A stretch of 23,198 nucleotides of DNA from an uncultured Bacteroidales bacterium (GTDB taxonomy: Bacteria > Bacteroidota > Bacteroidia > Bacteroidales > WCHB1-69): NCBI GenBank assembly GCA_946407715.1, contig CAMJPH010000035.1, positions 1 through 23,198 on the forward strand, given 5' to 3'. Below, piece by piece: positions 15,865-22,790 of this stretch (position 1 is its first letter; every line of letters starts with the position of its first letter). The translations under genes were made by a program, and so were the position numbers. Below the pieces are notes generated by a model that saw nothing but the letters and a program-made list of their open reading frames with translations, ran no database searches and had not been told where the DNA came from.

Positions 15865-16320
15865 CTAATCTTTCAACTTCTTCACTTTCAAGCTGATGAA
15901 AGCCTCCGTGATGGTGTCGTCGTCATCGTCACGATCGTCTTTCTCATCATCGTCGCTGTCCTCGCCTGATGACTTCTGCTCCTTGGAAGACTTGTTCATC
16001 TCTTTGAGATGCACCTTGCTGAGATCCAAAAGCAGGTCGAAAATCGGGTCTTCCTCGAATTCATGCAAGCTGTGATTCAGAAAGACAACGTCTTTCATCA
16101 ATCGGAGAAGTTTGTGCATGAACATAAGGAAATCCTTTTTGGAGGCATGGAGCTCCATTTCGCCGTCCTGATCAGGAGAATCTTCTTCCTCCTGATTCTC
16201 TTCAGCAGTCTCTTCTTTAACTGTTTCATTTTTGACAATTTCATTCGTTGCTTCCTTTTCTGCGGTCACCTTTTCGCCGCAACCCTTTTCGGGCAAATTT
16301 TCTTCAATGTTCTTTTTCAT
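15865..16320 (-). CDS. Small acidic protein of unknown function
   Basis: 151 residues from the ATG at 16320. That start is chosen because a -7 element lies at 16341-16348; an in-frame codon at 16371 would be upstream of the promoter. The N-terminal third is Glu/Lys-rich and probably disordered (VKEETAEENQEEED). The middle (about 65-105) forms amphipathic helices (KDFLMFMHKLLRLMKDVVFL, DPIFDLLLDLSKVHLKEM). The C-terminal part has a near-continuous Asp/Glu stretch (DSDDDEKDDRDDDDD) before a short basic hydrophobic tail (ISLKVKKLKD). There is no signal peptide or membrane segment. I do not recognise the family. The composition suggests a charged cytoplasmic protein that binds a basic partner, which is only inference. 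Confidence 0.75.
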   Translation of the reverse strand: MKKNIEENLPEKGCGEKVTAEKEATNEIVKNETVKEETAEENQEEEDSPDQDGEMELHASKKDFLMFMHKLLRLMKDVVFLNHSLHEFEEDPIFDLLLDLSKVHLKEMNKSSKEQKSSGEDSDDDEKDDRDDDDDTITEAFISLKVKKLKD

Positions 16321-16340
16321 AATGCTTAATTTTAGTCTTG

Positions 16341-16348
16341 CAAATATA
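16341..16348 (-). promoter_or_regulatory. -7 promoter element of acidic protein gene
   Basis: On the minus strand TATATTTG followed by CAAG matches TAnnTTTG, about 20 bases before the ATG at 16320. Confidence 0.65.
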
Positions 16349-16507
16349 CAACACCAAAAAGCCTTTGTCAAGAGTTTTTGAAAAATTTTTTAACACTGAT
16401 AACCAATAGGTTGTAAATCGAGATAAATAATTTTAACAATAAATAGTTAATTTTAATTTAAAATTTCGCAGATTTTTTGTATTTGAGACGCAAAACCGAA
16501 AATAATG

Positions 16508-16515
16508 TATCTTTG
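16508..16515 (+). promoter_or_regulatory. -7 promoter element of pta
   Basis: TATCTTTG followed by CAGCC matches TAnnTTTG. It predicts a leader of about 165-170 bases, much longer than for other genes here, and the whole repeat region lies inside that leader. Confidence 0.7.
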
Positions 16516-16526
16516 CAGCCGTGTTT

Positions 16527-16574
16527 GACTTAAACTTAAACTTAAACTTAAACTTAAACTTAAACTTAAACTTA
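16527..16574. repeat. Hexamer tandem array (AACTTA)8 in pta leader
   Basis: GACTTA followed by seven perfect AACTTA units, then the related AACTATG words to about 16605. It is the same word family as the array at 65-118, in the opposite orientation. It lies about 12 bases after the pta -7 element, so it would form the start of the transcript. Confidence 0.9.
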
Positions 16575-16610
16575 AACTATGACTATGAACTATAACTATG
16601 AACTTTGTCT

Positions 16611-16645
16611 GTTCACTGTTCACTATTCACTATTCACTGATCACT
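16611..16645. repeat. Heptamer tandem array (RTTCACT)5
   Basis: Five heptamers in a row: GTTCACT, GTTCACT, ATTCACT, ATTCACT and GATCACT. They lie 45 bases before the pta ATG and are a different unit from the hexamer array just upstream. Confidence 0.8.
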
Positions 16646-16689
16646 AATCATCATTGCCTTAAAACATCATACATCAAATAAAACAAACA

Positions 16690-17697
16690 ATGAACATTAT
16701 CGAAAAAATCAAGGAAAATGCCAAGAAGGCCAACAAGCGTATTGTTTTGGCCGAAGGTGAGGAAGAAAGAAACTTAAAAGCGGCCGACATCATCATTGAA
16801 AACGGTTACGCCTCCATCACATTGTTAGGCAACAAGGCCAACATCGAGGCCAAAGCTGCTGAATGGGGACTCAAAAACATCGCGAAAGCAGATATCATTG
16901 ATCCGCTGAACAACCCCAAGAAAGATTTCTACGCCAACATGCTGTACGAAATCCGCAAGAACAAAGGCATGACGATGGAGGAAGCCCTCAAGAAAGTCGA
17001 GGATCCGCTTTACTTAGCCACCCTGCTCATCAAGAACAAGGATGTTGACGGCGAAGTAACTGGCGCTCAACACGCTACAGGCGATGTGCTTCGTCCTGCC
17101 TTCCAGATTGTGAAAACCTTACCTGGTATTTCTGTCGTTTCCGGTGCCTTCATTATGTGCTTCCAAGACAAGAAGTGGGGTGACGATGGCGTGATGGTCT
17201 TCGCTGACTGCGCCGCCGACCCGAACACTGATGAGAACAAACTCGCTCAGATCGCGGTCGTCACGGCTCAAACCGCCCGCACCATCGCCGGTATCGAGCC
17301 TCGCGTGGCTATGCTGAGCTTCTCCACGAAAGGTTCCGCAAAACACGAGCTGGTCGATAAAGTGGTCAACGCCACTCGCATCGCCAAGGAGATGGATCCC
17401 AAACTCGTGATTGACGGCGAGTTGCAGGCTGACGCCGCTATCATCCCGTCTGTGGGTGCTCAAAAAGCTCCCGGCAGCCCTGTCGCGGGTAAGGCTAACG
17501 TGCTGGTGTTCCCGTCATTGGAAACAGGCAACATCGCCTACAAACTCGTGCAACGTTTCGCCGGTGCTGATGCCGTGGGCCCCGTCATGCAAGGCATGGC
17601 AGCTCCTATCAACGACCTCTCCCGCGGCTGCTCCGTGGAAGACATCGTCAGTCTCGTGGCCATCACCGCTTGTCAGGCCGCTGGTAACACGTTCTAA
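16690..17697 (+). CDS. pta: Phosphate acetyltransferase
   Basis: Pta interconverts acetyl-CoA plus phosphate and acetyl phosphate plus CoA, the first step of acetate formation. At 335 residues it is the short, catalytic-domain-only form. Family motifs are visible along the length: RIVLAEGEEERNLKAADII near the N-terminus, GAQHATGDVLRPAFQIV, VVSGAFIMCF, ADCAADPNTDENKLAQIAV, MLSFSTKGSAKHELVDKV, DGELQADAAIIP and NVLVFPSLETGNIAYKLVQR. The usual partner ackA is not adjacent; a hairpin and a LolC/E permease follow. The repeat-filled 170-base leader is the odd part. Identification is certain. Confidence 0.96.
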   Translation: MNIIEKIKENAKKANKRIVLAEGEEERNLKAADIIIENGYASITLLGNKANIEAKAAEWGLKNIAKADIIDPLNNPKKDFYANMLYEIRKNKGMTMEEALKKVEDPLYLATLLIKNKDVDGEVTGAQHATGDVLRPAFQIVKTLPGISVVSGAFIMCFQDKKWGDDGVMVFADCAADPNTDENKLAQIAVVTAQTARTIAGIEPRVAMLSFSTKGSAKHELVDKVVNATRIAKEMDPKLVIDGELQADAAIIPSVGAQKAPGSPVAGKANVLVFPSLETGNIAYKLVQRFAGADAVGPVMQGMAAPINDLSRGCSVEDIVSLVAITACQAAGNTF

Positions 17698-17716
17698 TCG
17701 GTAAACCAAACCTTTA

Positions 17717-17742
17717 TAGAGACGGGGCGCACCCCGTCTCTA
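17717..17742. terminator. Perfect GAGACGGGG hairpin after pta
   Basis: TAGAGACGGGG (17717-17727) pairs perfectly with CCCCGTCTCTA (17732-17742) around a CGCA loop. It starts about 20 bases after the pta stop and has no long T run, so it could be a terminator or mRNA-end stabiliser, or a dispersed palindromic repeat of the GTAGAGACG type. It ends 11 bases before the next gene. Confidence 0.7.
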
Positions 17743-17753
17743 CATTTATATAT

Positions 17754-18983
17754 ATGTCACAATTCTCCTTTCACTGGCAGTTGGCGCACCGCATTTTGCG
17801 AGAAAAGGGCAATCGCTTTGCCAAACCGATTATCCGTCTTTCGGTGTTCGGTGTCGCGCTCGGCGTGGTCATCATGTTGGCTGCCATCGGTGTCACAGCC
17901 GGTTACAAACAGGTGATTGAGGAAAAGGTGGTGGCCATGGGACAGCACATCCGCATCTCTCATTACGATCGGAATTACTCCCACGAGCAAACACCCATTA
18001 TACTGAATGACACGCTGTTACAAGAATTGCGACAGAATCCGGAAGTCAGTTCCATCCAACCCTACGCCACGAAGGTGGGCATTATCAAAACGGCCGATCA
18101 GGTGGAAGGTGTTGTGCTGAAAGGTGTGGACGCTTCTTTCAATGGCCGGCAATTCGCCCGGAATATCGTGGAAGGTGACACTTTGCTGTTAAACGATACC
18201 GTGGCCGACAACCACATCATTCTTTCCAAACAGCTGGCTGACAAACTGCAAATCAAGTTGGGAGACAAAGTGCGCACCTATTTCGTGCAGGATCCGCCAA
18301 GACAGCGAAGCTTCACGTTGACAGGTATTTACGAGACAGGTCTGCCCGAATATGATGCCAAATTCGCCTTGGTGGATCTCCGTCACGTGCAGAAACTCAA
18401 CGACTGGAATCCTCAACAGGTGAGCGGTGTGGAAGTGCTCACCCGTGATTACAACAAAATAGACGAAGTAGGCGAACAACTTCACCATCAAATAGATATA
18501 AACCTGAAAGCAGAAACCATAAAACAGATTTACCCCGAAATTTTCGACTGGATTGCCCTATTCGACACCAATGTCTCTGTGTTGCTCATCATCACAACCT
18601 GCGTCTGCATGATTACGATGATGTCCATCTTTTTCATCATCATATTGGAACGCACACGACTTATTGGTATTCTTAAAACCTTGGGAATGAAAACAAAAAA
18701 TGTGGTTCACACCTTTTTGATGGTGGCGGGTCGCACATTATTACAAGGGCTTTTGATTGGAGACCTCATCGGCCTCGGTTTAGGAGCATTGCAACAGAAA
18801 TTCCATCTCGTCAAACTTGACCCGGACACTTATTATGTCAACTTCGTGCCCATCAAGTTTCAATTTTGGGAAGTCATACTACTTAATCTCGGAGTTTTTA
18901 CAGCATGTATTCTTGTGCTTGTCGTTCCCGCTTGGATTATCAGCCGGAAAATTTCACCCGTAAAAGCTGTACAGTTCGAATAG
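17754..18983 (+). CDS. LolC/LolE-type ABC transporter permease
   Basis: 409 residues with the classic MacB-FtsX layout. There is one N-terminal membrane segment (PIIRLSVFGVALGVVIMLAA, about 25-50), a periplasmic MacB-like core domain (about 51-265), and three C-terminal segments forming the FtsX domain (VLLIITTCVCMITMMSIFFI, the LLQGLLIGDLIGLGLGA region, and LLNLGVFTACILVLVVPAWI). The closing motif ISPVKAVQFE is typical. By family it would act with an ATPase in outer-membrane lipoprotein release. No ATPase lies next to it, and LolC and LolE cannot be told apart here, so no symbol is given. It starts only 11 bases after the hairpin and no TAnnTTTG is seen, so read-through from pta is possible. 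Confidence 0.88.
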   Translation: MSQFSFHWQLAHRILREKGNRFAKPIIRLSVFGVALGVVIMLAAIGVTAGYKQVIEEKVVAMGQHIRISHYDRNYSHEQTPIILNDTLLQELRQNPEVSSIQPYATKVGIIKTADQVEGVVLKGVDASFNGRQFARNIVEGDTLLLNDTVADNHIILSKQLADKLQIKLGDKVRTYFVQDPPRQRSFTLTGIYETGLPEYDAKFALVDLRHVQKLNDWNPQQVSGVEVLTRDYNKIDEVGEQLHHQIDINLKAETIKQIYPEIFDWIALFDTNVSVLLIITTCVCMITMMSIFFIIILERTRLIGILKTLGMKTKNVVHTFLMVAGRTLLQGLLIGDLIGLGLGALQQKFHLVKLDPDTYYVNFVPIKFQFWEVILLNLGVFTACILVLVVPAWIISRKISPVKAVQFE

Positions 18984-19001
18984 ATTTGAAAACGCATCTC
19001 T

Positions 19002-19346
19002 TTGGTGCCACAGTTGGAGTATTTTGTTCGCTGCGCTTTAAAACCGCATATGGTTCTGTCCGTATGGAAGAATGCAGCATTTTGGAAACGGCTTTATGCG
19101 ACCAACATCAGACAGATGATCGGGTTTTTCTACCGTTATGTCAATGACTTGGCATTGGCGAAAGATTTGTCACACAAGGCATTCCTCAAAGTGCTGGAAC
19201 GCCCCGACACCTACTGCGCCACCGGCCACCTCAAGGTATGAATGATGCGCATAAATGTGAACCACGCCATCCAGTATCTGCGCGAAAGTTTTGATACCGT
19301 TTCAATTGTGGAAATGAGAAAGAACAACGCCATAAAAGCCAGCTGA
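19002..19346 (+). pseudogene. Remnant of an ECF-type sigma factor gene with internal stop
   Basis: The frame holds FWKRLYATNIRQMIGFFYRY, then VNDLALAKDLSHKAFLKVLE, which looks like sigma-70 region 2 of ECF factors. It continues through GHLKV, a TGA at 19239-19241, then directly in the same frame MMRINVNHAIQYLRE, the usual continuation (typically KAWLMRI...NHAIQYLRE). The TGA stands where a Trp codon is expected, so a single nonsense change is likely. The frame ends at 19346, before region 4, so the gene is also truncated. Similarity begins only near 19080; the sequence before that is not recognisable. It cannot make a functional sigma factor. Confidence 0.7.
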
Positions 19347-19600
19347 CTTTCTGACGCGTAGAGCTCGCTGATGGAATCTTTGGCAATCATGCGGGTGAAT
19401 TCTTCGTAATCGGACTCTTTCAAGGGCAGCATCAGCGGCATGATAGCATGTCCGTGGGAGATGTAGTATTTGGCCCCGATGCTGTGTGCAAAAGCATGCA
19501 CATTGCCCGCAGGCTGCGTATTAGTAGCCTTGCCACCGTATATCGCAGCAAGGCAACTTGTGTATCTGTCTTCTGAAAATGAACGTATCCATATCTCAAA
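19347..19600 (-). pseudogene. Remnant of an iron-containing alcohol dehydrogenase gene
   Basis: Reading the minus strand from 19600 downwards gives YTSCLAAIYGGKATNTQPAG followed by NVHAFAHSIGAKYYISHGHA. This matches the metal-binding core of Fe-dependent alcohol dehydrogenases (ASxxAGxAF...GxxHAxAHxLGxxYxIPHGxAN), including the two His clusters. Sequence continues to about 19380 (KESDYEEFTRMIAKDSISEL) and then fades. The N-terminal nucleotide-binding half and the end of the domain are missing. The upstream frame is closed by a stop at 19601-19603. The open frame runs on to 19211, but that tail is antisense to the sigma remnant and is not ADH-like. Confidence 0.65.
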
Positions 19601-19618
19601 TCACAATTCACAATTTCA

Positions 19619-20596
19619 TCATCCGTGGTATTTCAAAAAAAAGCCGATACCCAGCACCGCCAGCACTATGAAAACGACAAACAGCGCAATCATGATGGTG
19701 AAAGCTACGACGGTTTTCAGAATGGTGCGCCCCCAGCCATAGCCGCTCATCTGTTTGAGTGGGATTATGGTGAGTAATAAGGATAGTATGGTGAGCATTG
19801 ACAGATTGAAGAAATCGAACACGATGGAATAGACAGTGTACATGTTGGCGATATAGACCAACGAGATAAAGAGCTCGGGATATCGCAGGTCGGGGATATT
19901 CGGGCTGTGCCGGAAAAAGAGGAAGAGGTTTCCGGAAATCAACAATAACAGCAACAAGACGTTAATACTGGGGTATTTTTGCGAGAAACGTTCTATCTTA
20001 TCCATTGTACCATATAAGATGGAATTAATTCGCGACTCTTGAGAATAATCTACTTCAAAAGAATTGTGAACACCTTCTTCATCAATGGTGATACTTTGCT
20101 CCTTTGTGGGAGCATTTTCTTCAAAAGTATCACCTGTTTTGCCTGCTTTGTCCGTTTCCCTCTCCTGTTTCAACTCATCGACAGATTGGGAATCGCCATG
20201 CAATGCGTGCCCCGTAATGTTCAGCCCATGGGTCACGAGGAGGGAGATGGCCGCGAGCAGGAAATACATCTTGAAAGGAGCGAAGTAGGAAGCCCTCTTG
20301 CCGCGGAGATAGTCGAGAATCAGATAGCCGGGGCGCAGAATGAGGTCGCGGATGGAACGGAACATGCCACGCTCGCCCATTCCGTAGGCGTCTGCGAAAT
20401 TCTCCGCCGCAACCTTTATGGAAAAACGGACTGTGTTTGCTGCCTGCCCGCAACGAGGACAGTAATTGCCAGTATAATGGTCATGACAGTTCAGGCATTC
20501 GTGCTCCTCCTCAGTGTTCGGAGCCACAACGCGCGGTGTCACCTGCCACTCTCGGAACTGCTGGATTTTCTCTTTTAGGTTGGAATTCTTTTTCAT
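19619..20596 (-). CDS. DUF3667 domain membrane protein
   Basis: 325 residues from the ATG at 20596. That start is chosen because a -7 element sits at 20607-20614; a longer in-frame reading from 20665 would span it. A zinc ribbon is present near the N-terminus (Cys34, Cys37, Cys46, Cys49 in CLNCHDHYTGNYCPRCGQ). The DUF3667 core follows (MFRSIRDLILRPGYLILDYL, then GKRASYFAPFKMYFLL). There are about five hydrophobic segments: one near residue 130, then ones containing LLLLLLISGNLFLFF, SLVYIANMYTVYSIVF, LTILSLLLTIIPL and a long final one ending in VFIVLAVLGIGFFLKYHG. The charged loop between the first two is Glu/Asp-rich and probably faces one side of the membrane. The family has no established function. 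It is divergent from nqrD. Confidence 0.85.
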   Translation of the reverse strand: MKKNSNLKEKIQQFREWQVTPRVVAPNTEEEHECLNCHDHYTGNYCPRCGQAANTVRFSIKVAAENFADAYGMGERGMFRSIRDLILRPGYLILDYLRGKRASYFAPFKMYFLLAAISLLVTHGLNITGHALHGDSQSVDELKQERETDKAGKTGDTFEENAPTKEQSITIDEEGVHNSFEVDYSQESRINSILYGTMDKIERFSQKYPSINVLLLLLLISGNLFLFFRHSPNIPDLRYPELFISLVYIANMYTVYSIVFDFFNLSMLTILSLLLTIIPLKQMSGYGWGRTILKTVVAFTIMIALFVVFIVLAVLGIGFFLKYHG

Positions 20597-20606
20597 ATTG
20601 ACAATG

Positions 20607-20614
20607 CAAAAGTA
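20607..20614 (-). promoter_or_regulatory. -7 promoter element of DUF3667 gene
   Basis: On the minus strand TACTTTTG followed by CATTG matches TAnnTTTG, only ten bases before the ATG at 20596. The leader would be a few bases long. Confidence 0.65.
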
Positions 20615-20696
20615 ACAAAATTTCAAATACATAAGCAAATTATTCATCTTCTGAAATGCAAACATTCATTAAGTTTGTGCCCCACAAAAAAAATCG

Positions 20697-20704
20697 TACT
20701 TTTG
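20697..20704 (+). promoter_or_regulatory. -7 promoter element of nqrD
   Basis: TACTTTTG followed by CAGCC matches TAnnTTTG, 18 bases before the ATG at 20723. It shows nqrD has its own promoter rather than being inside an nqr operon. Confidence 0.68.
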
Positions 20705-20722
20705 CAGCCTCAAATCCCGAAT

Positions 20723-21328
20723 ATGAAAAAGTATCTCGGACCTCTCAGCAAAGACAACCCGATTTTAGTGCAGACGTTGGGCGTCTGCTCTGCGTTGGCA
20801 GTGACCGCGCAACTCAAGCCCGCCGTGGTCATGGCGCTCTCCGTGACGGTGGTCTGTGCCTGCTCAAATTTCATTATCTCCCTGATGCGCAACACGATAC
20901 CGCCGCGCATCCGTATCATCGTGCAGCTGCTGGTGGTCTCCTTCTTCGTTATCCTCGTGGATCTGTTGCTGCAGTCGTATCTCTATGATGTGAGCAAGAT
21001 GCTGTCGGTGTTTGTGGGCTTGATCATCACCAACTGCATCATCATGGGCCGGTTGGAGGCCTTCGCGCTGTCGCACAAACCGTTCCCGTCGTTCATGGAC
21101 GGCGTGATGAACGGTCTCGGCTACGGGCTGGTGCTCGTCGTGGTGGCCTTCTTCCGTGAGTTGCTCGGCTCCGGCACGTTATGGAACCACCAAGTCGTCC
21201 CCGACAGCTGGTACGCCGCCGGCTACCTCAACAACGGGCTGATGATTTTGCCCCCGATGGCGCTGATCTTGATTGGAGTGATTATTTGGGCGAAAGGTCC
21301 GAAGGCAGAGGGTCAAGGTTCCAAATGA
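20723..21328 (+). CDS. nqrD: Na+-translocating NADH:quinone reductase subunit D (NqrD)
   Basis: A 201-residue integral membrane protein with about six hydrophobic segments. It matches NqrD more closely than RnfE: NPILVQTLGVCSALAVT, RIRIIVQLL, SVFVGLIITNCIIMGRLEAF, PSFMDGVMNGLGYG and FFRELLGSGTLW. Cys22 and Cys105 stand where NqrD carries the two Cys residues that, with two in NqrE, hold the intramembrane 2Fe-2S cluster. The ATG at 20723 is preferred because the promoter at 20697 precedes it. Na+-NQR normally needs six subunits encoded nqrABCDEF. Here nqrD stands alone, with a divergent gene upstream and a decayed region downstream. The protein seems complete, so it could serve an nqr complex encoded elsewhere or be a second copy. 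An RnfE annotation is the main alternative. Confidence 0.85.
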   Translation: MKKYLGPLSKDNPILVQTLGVCSALAVTAQLKPAVVMALSVTVVCACSNFIISLMRNTIPPRIRIIVQLLVVSFFVILVDLLLQSYLYDVSKMLSVFVGLIITNCIIMGRLEAFALSHKPFPSFMDGVMNGLGYGLVLVVVAFFRELLGSGTLWNHQVVPDSWYAAGYLNNGLMILPPMALILIGVIIWAKGPKAEGQGSK

Positions 21329-21350
21329 GTACTGGCGAGGACGGGATTCC

Positions 21351-21410
21351 GGCACCGTGCTGTCCATCAGCCCGATGCGGGTGTCGGAAGCGTGGCGGTT
21401 AGAGGCGGCG
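21351..21410 (-). repeat. Gene-fragment repeat, copy A
   Basis: Aligns without gaps to 23101-23160, with 49 of 60 bases identical. On the minus strand it reads YAASNRHASDTRIGLMDSTV, preceded by MNHILLEFRRYEDASLV (start near 21462); the downstream frame runs into sequence antisense to nqrD. The protein family was not recognised. It is probably a 5' fragment of a gene present elsewhere in the genome. Confidence 0.6.
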
Positions 21411-21516
21411 TAGACGAGGGAAGCGTCTTCATAGCGGCGAAACTCCAAGAGAATGTGGTTCATCCGAAAAAAACAAATTATCGGCAATTATTTTGATTTA
21501 TTGACGAAAATTTGTG

Positions 21517-21524
21517 TATTTTTG
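21517..21524 (+). promoter_or_regulatory. -7 promoter element of the DUF6577 gene
   Basis: TATTTTTG followed by CACC matches TAnnTTTG, with TTGAC at 21501-21505 in a plausible -33 position. The ATG is at 21545, giving a leader of about 15 bases. Confidence 0.68.
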
Positions 21525-21544
21525 CACCGACAAAAAAGACAAGG

Positions 21545-22258
21545 ATGTATGACACTTTACACATAGACGAGTTATGTAACACATTGGGTGACAGGACACA
21601 ATTGACATCTAATGAGATTGCGAATTTCTATCGGAGCTACTCTCCTGACATTCCAATTTCGACAATTCGATGGAAAATTCACTCTCTTGTTAACAAGGGG
21701 GTGATATACTCTATTGGGCGGGGGCTTTACCGATTTGGGAGAAAGCCTATATTCAAACCAAACATCTACACAAGAACAGCAGCAATAGCAGAGATTATGC
21801 ATCGCAGATTGCCATTCGCAAAATATTGCCAGTGGGATCTGCATGTGGCAAATGCATTTTCAACATACCTGCTGAATACGCAGCTGTTTTTTGTTGATGT
21901 AGAACGCGATGTTGTCGATGCGGCGTACCACGAAATAGGCAAAACATATCGTCGCACGGTCTTGTATCGTAATCTTAGTGAGGAATTGCCCTATTATGAC
22001 GGATATATCGTGGTCCGCAACATGGCACTTGAAGCTCCAACCATTGAGGTTGAGGATATGCCCTTGGCGTCGTTGGAGAAAATTTTGGTGGATTTTGCAC
22101 TTGACAGGATATTCCCTTTTTCAGATACTGAGATTGTTGACATCTATGCAAATGCAACTGCCGACTATTCCGTCAACACCAGCCGGATGCTCCGTTATGC
22201 TGGTCGTCGGGGCCGCCGTGACGTTATCGAAGAAATCTTGGACGAAATAAACCATTAA
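21545..22258 (+). CDS. DUF6577 / AbiEi-like antitoxin-type protein
   Basis: 237 residues from the ATG at 21545; an earlier in-frame start at 21512 would precede the promoter. The N-terminal 65 residues look like a winged helix (QLTSNEIANFYRSY, STIRWKIHSLVNKGVIYSIG, RGLYRFG), as in AbiEi-type antitoxins. The C-terminal part (PFAKYCQWDLHVANAFSTYL, then LPYYDGYIVVRNMALEAPTI, with PLASLEKILVDFAL) fits the DUF6577 family found beside AbiEii nucleotidyltransferases. It lies 3 bp upstream of the toxin-like gene, the normal order for this type IV-like toxin-antitoxin pair, and may repress its own promoter by analogy with AbiEi. The reading frame is intact, although its partner is broken. Confidence 0.78.
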   Translation: MYDTLHIDELCNTLGDRTQLTSNEIANFYRSYSPDIPISTIRWKIHSLVNKGVIYSIGRGLYRFGRKPIFKPNIYTRTAAIAEIMHRRLPFAKYCQWDLHVANAFSTYLLNTQLFFVDVERDVVDAAYHEIGKTYRRTVLYRNLSEELPYYDGYIVVRNMALEAPTIEVEDMPLASLEKILVDFALDRIFPFSDTEIVDIYANATADYSVNTSRMLRYAGRRGRRDVIEEILDEINH

Positions 22259-22261
22259 ACT

Positions 22262-22790
22262 ATGATTACGCAAAATTCATTCACCGCAGATTGGATAAAC
22301 CAAGTATCGAAGAGATACAAAGCCGATAAAATCCTGGTAGAGAAATCTGTCCGGGCTTTGTCGTTGCTGGAGGGTCTCTCTGAATCATCGCTTCCTTTCG
22401 TTTTCAAAGGAGGGACGGCACTGATGCTAATATTCAAGAAGCCGCACAGATTGTCCATCGACATTGACATCATCCTTCCGTTGAGTAACCAAAACCTTAC
22501 TGCGACCCTTCAACAAATTGCCATTGACAAGGTTTTTTCTCGCATTGAAGAACATAGCAGAAAATCTGGTATAGTTCCACATTGAGGGAGCCATTTTGTC
22601 CGCTGCCAAGGCGTATTATCTTGTATCACAGATTGAAACGGGTAGTATCACCATCGAGAAATACAGCAGTCGGCAACTGGAGCGCATGAAGGGCTGGTTG
22701 TTCACAGACTACGAATACACAAAACTCAACAAGCTAAAGAAGTCTAATCCAGAGGCTTTCTTCTATTTGTATTTGGCATTACATAGATAA
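22262..22790 (+). pseudogene. Broken AbiEii/AbiGii-type nucleotidyltransferase toxin gene
   Basis: The first part (22262-22585, 107 residues) has the nucleotidyltransferase core FKGGTALMLI...RLSIDIDIIL and the following RIEEHSRKSG, then meets a TGA. From about 22584 in another frame the sequence resumes as AILSAAKAYYLVSQIETGSI and ends KLNKLKKSNPEAFFYLYLAL, which is the C-terminal end of the same family. Between them the expected middle (KAHYKFYY region through the substrate-binding and helical part, well over 100 residues) is missing. An internal deletion with frameshift is the simplest explanation. The DxD motif is present, but the protein should not fold as the intact toxin. Confidence 0.75.

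Larger units (their letters stand above)
16372..16689. other. AT-rich intergenic region with pta promoter and leader
   Basis: A 318-bp gap between the divergent acidic-protein gene and pta. The first 130 bases are AT-rich with no ORF. The pta promoter is at 16508-16515. The remaining 170 bases would be transcribed as pta leader and hold hexamer, AACTATG-like and TTCACT-like tandem repeats, described separately. Confidence 0.7.

Noticed and set aside
16690..17697. Search for ackA beside pta
   Set aside because: No acetate kinase sequence is found on either side; the adjacent genes are a permease and a small acidic protein, so ackA must lie elsewhere.
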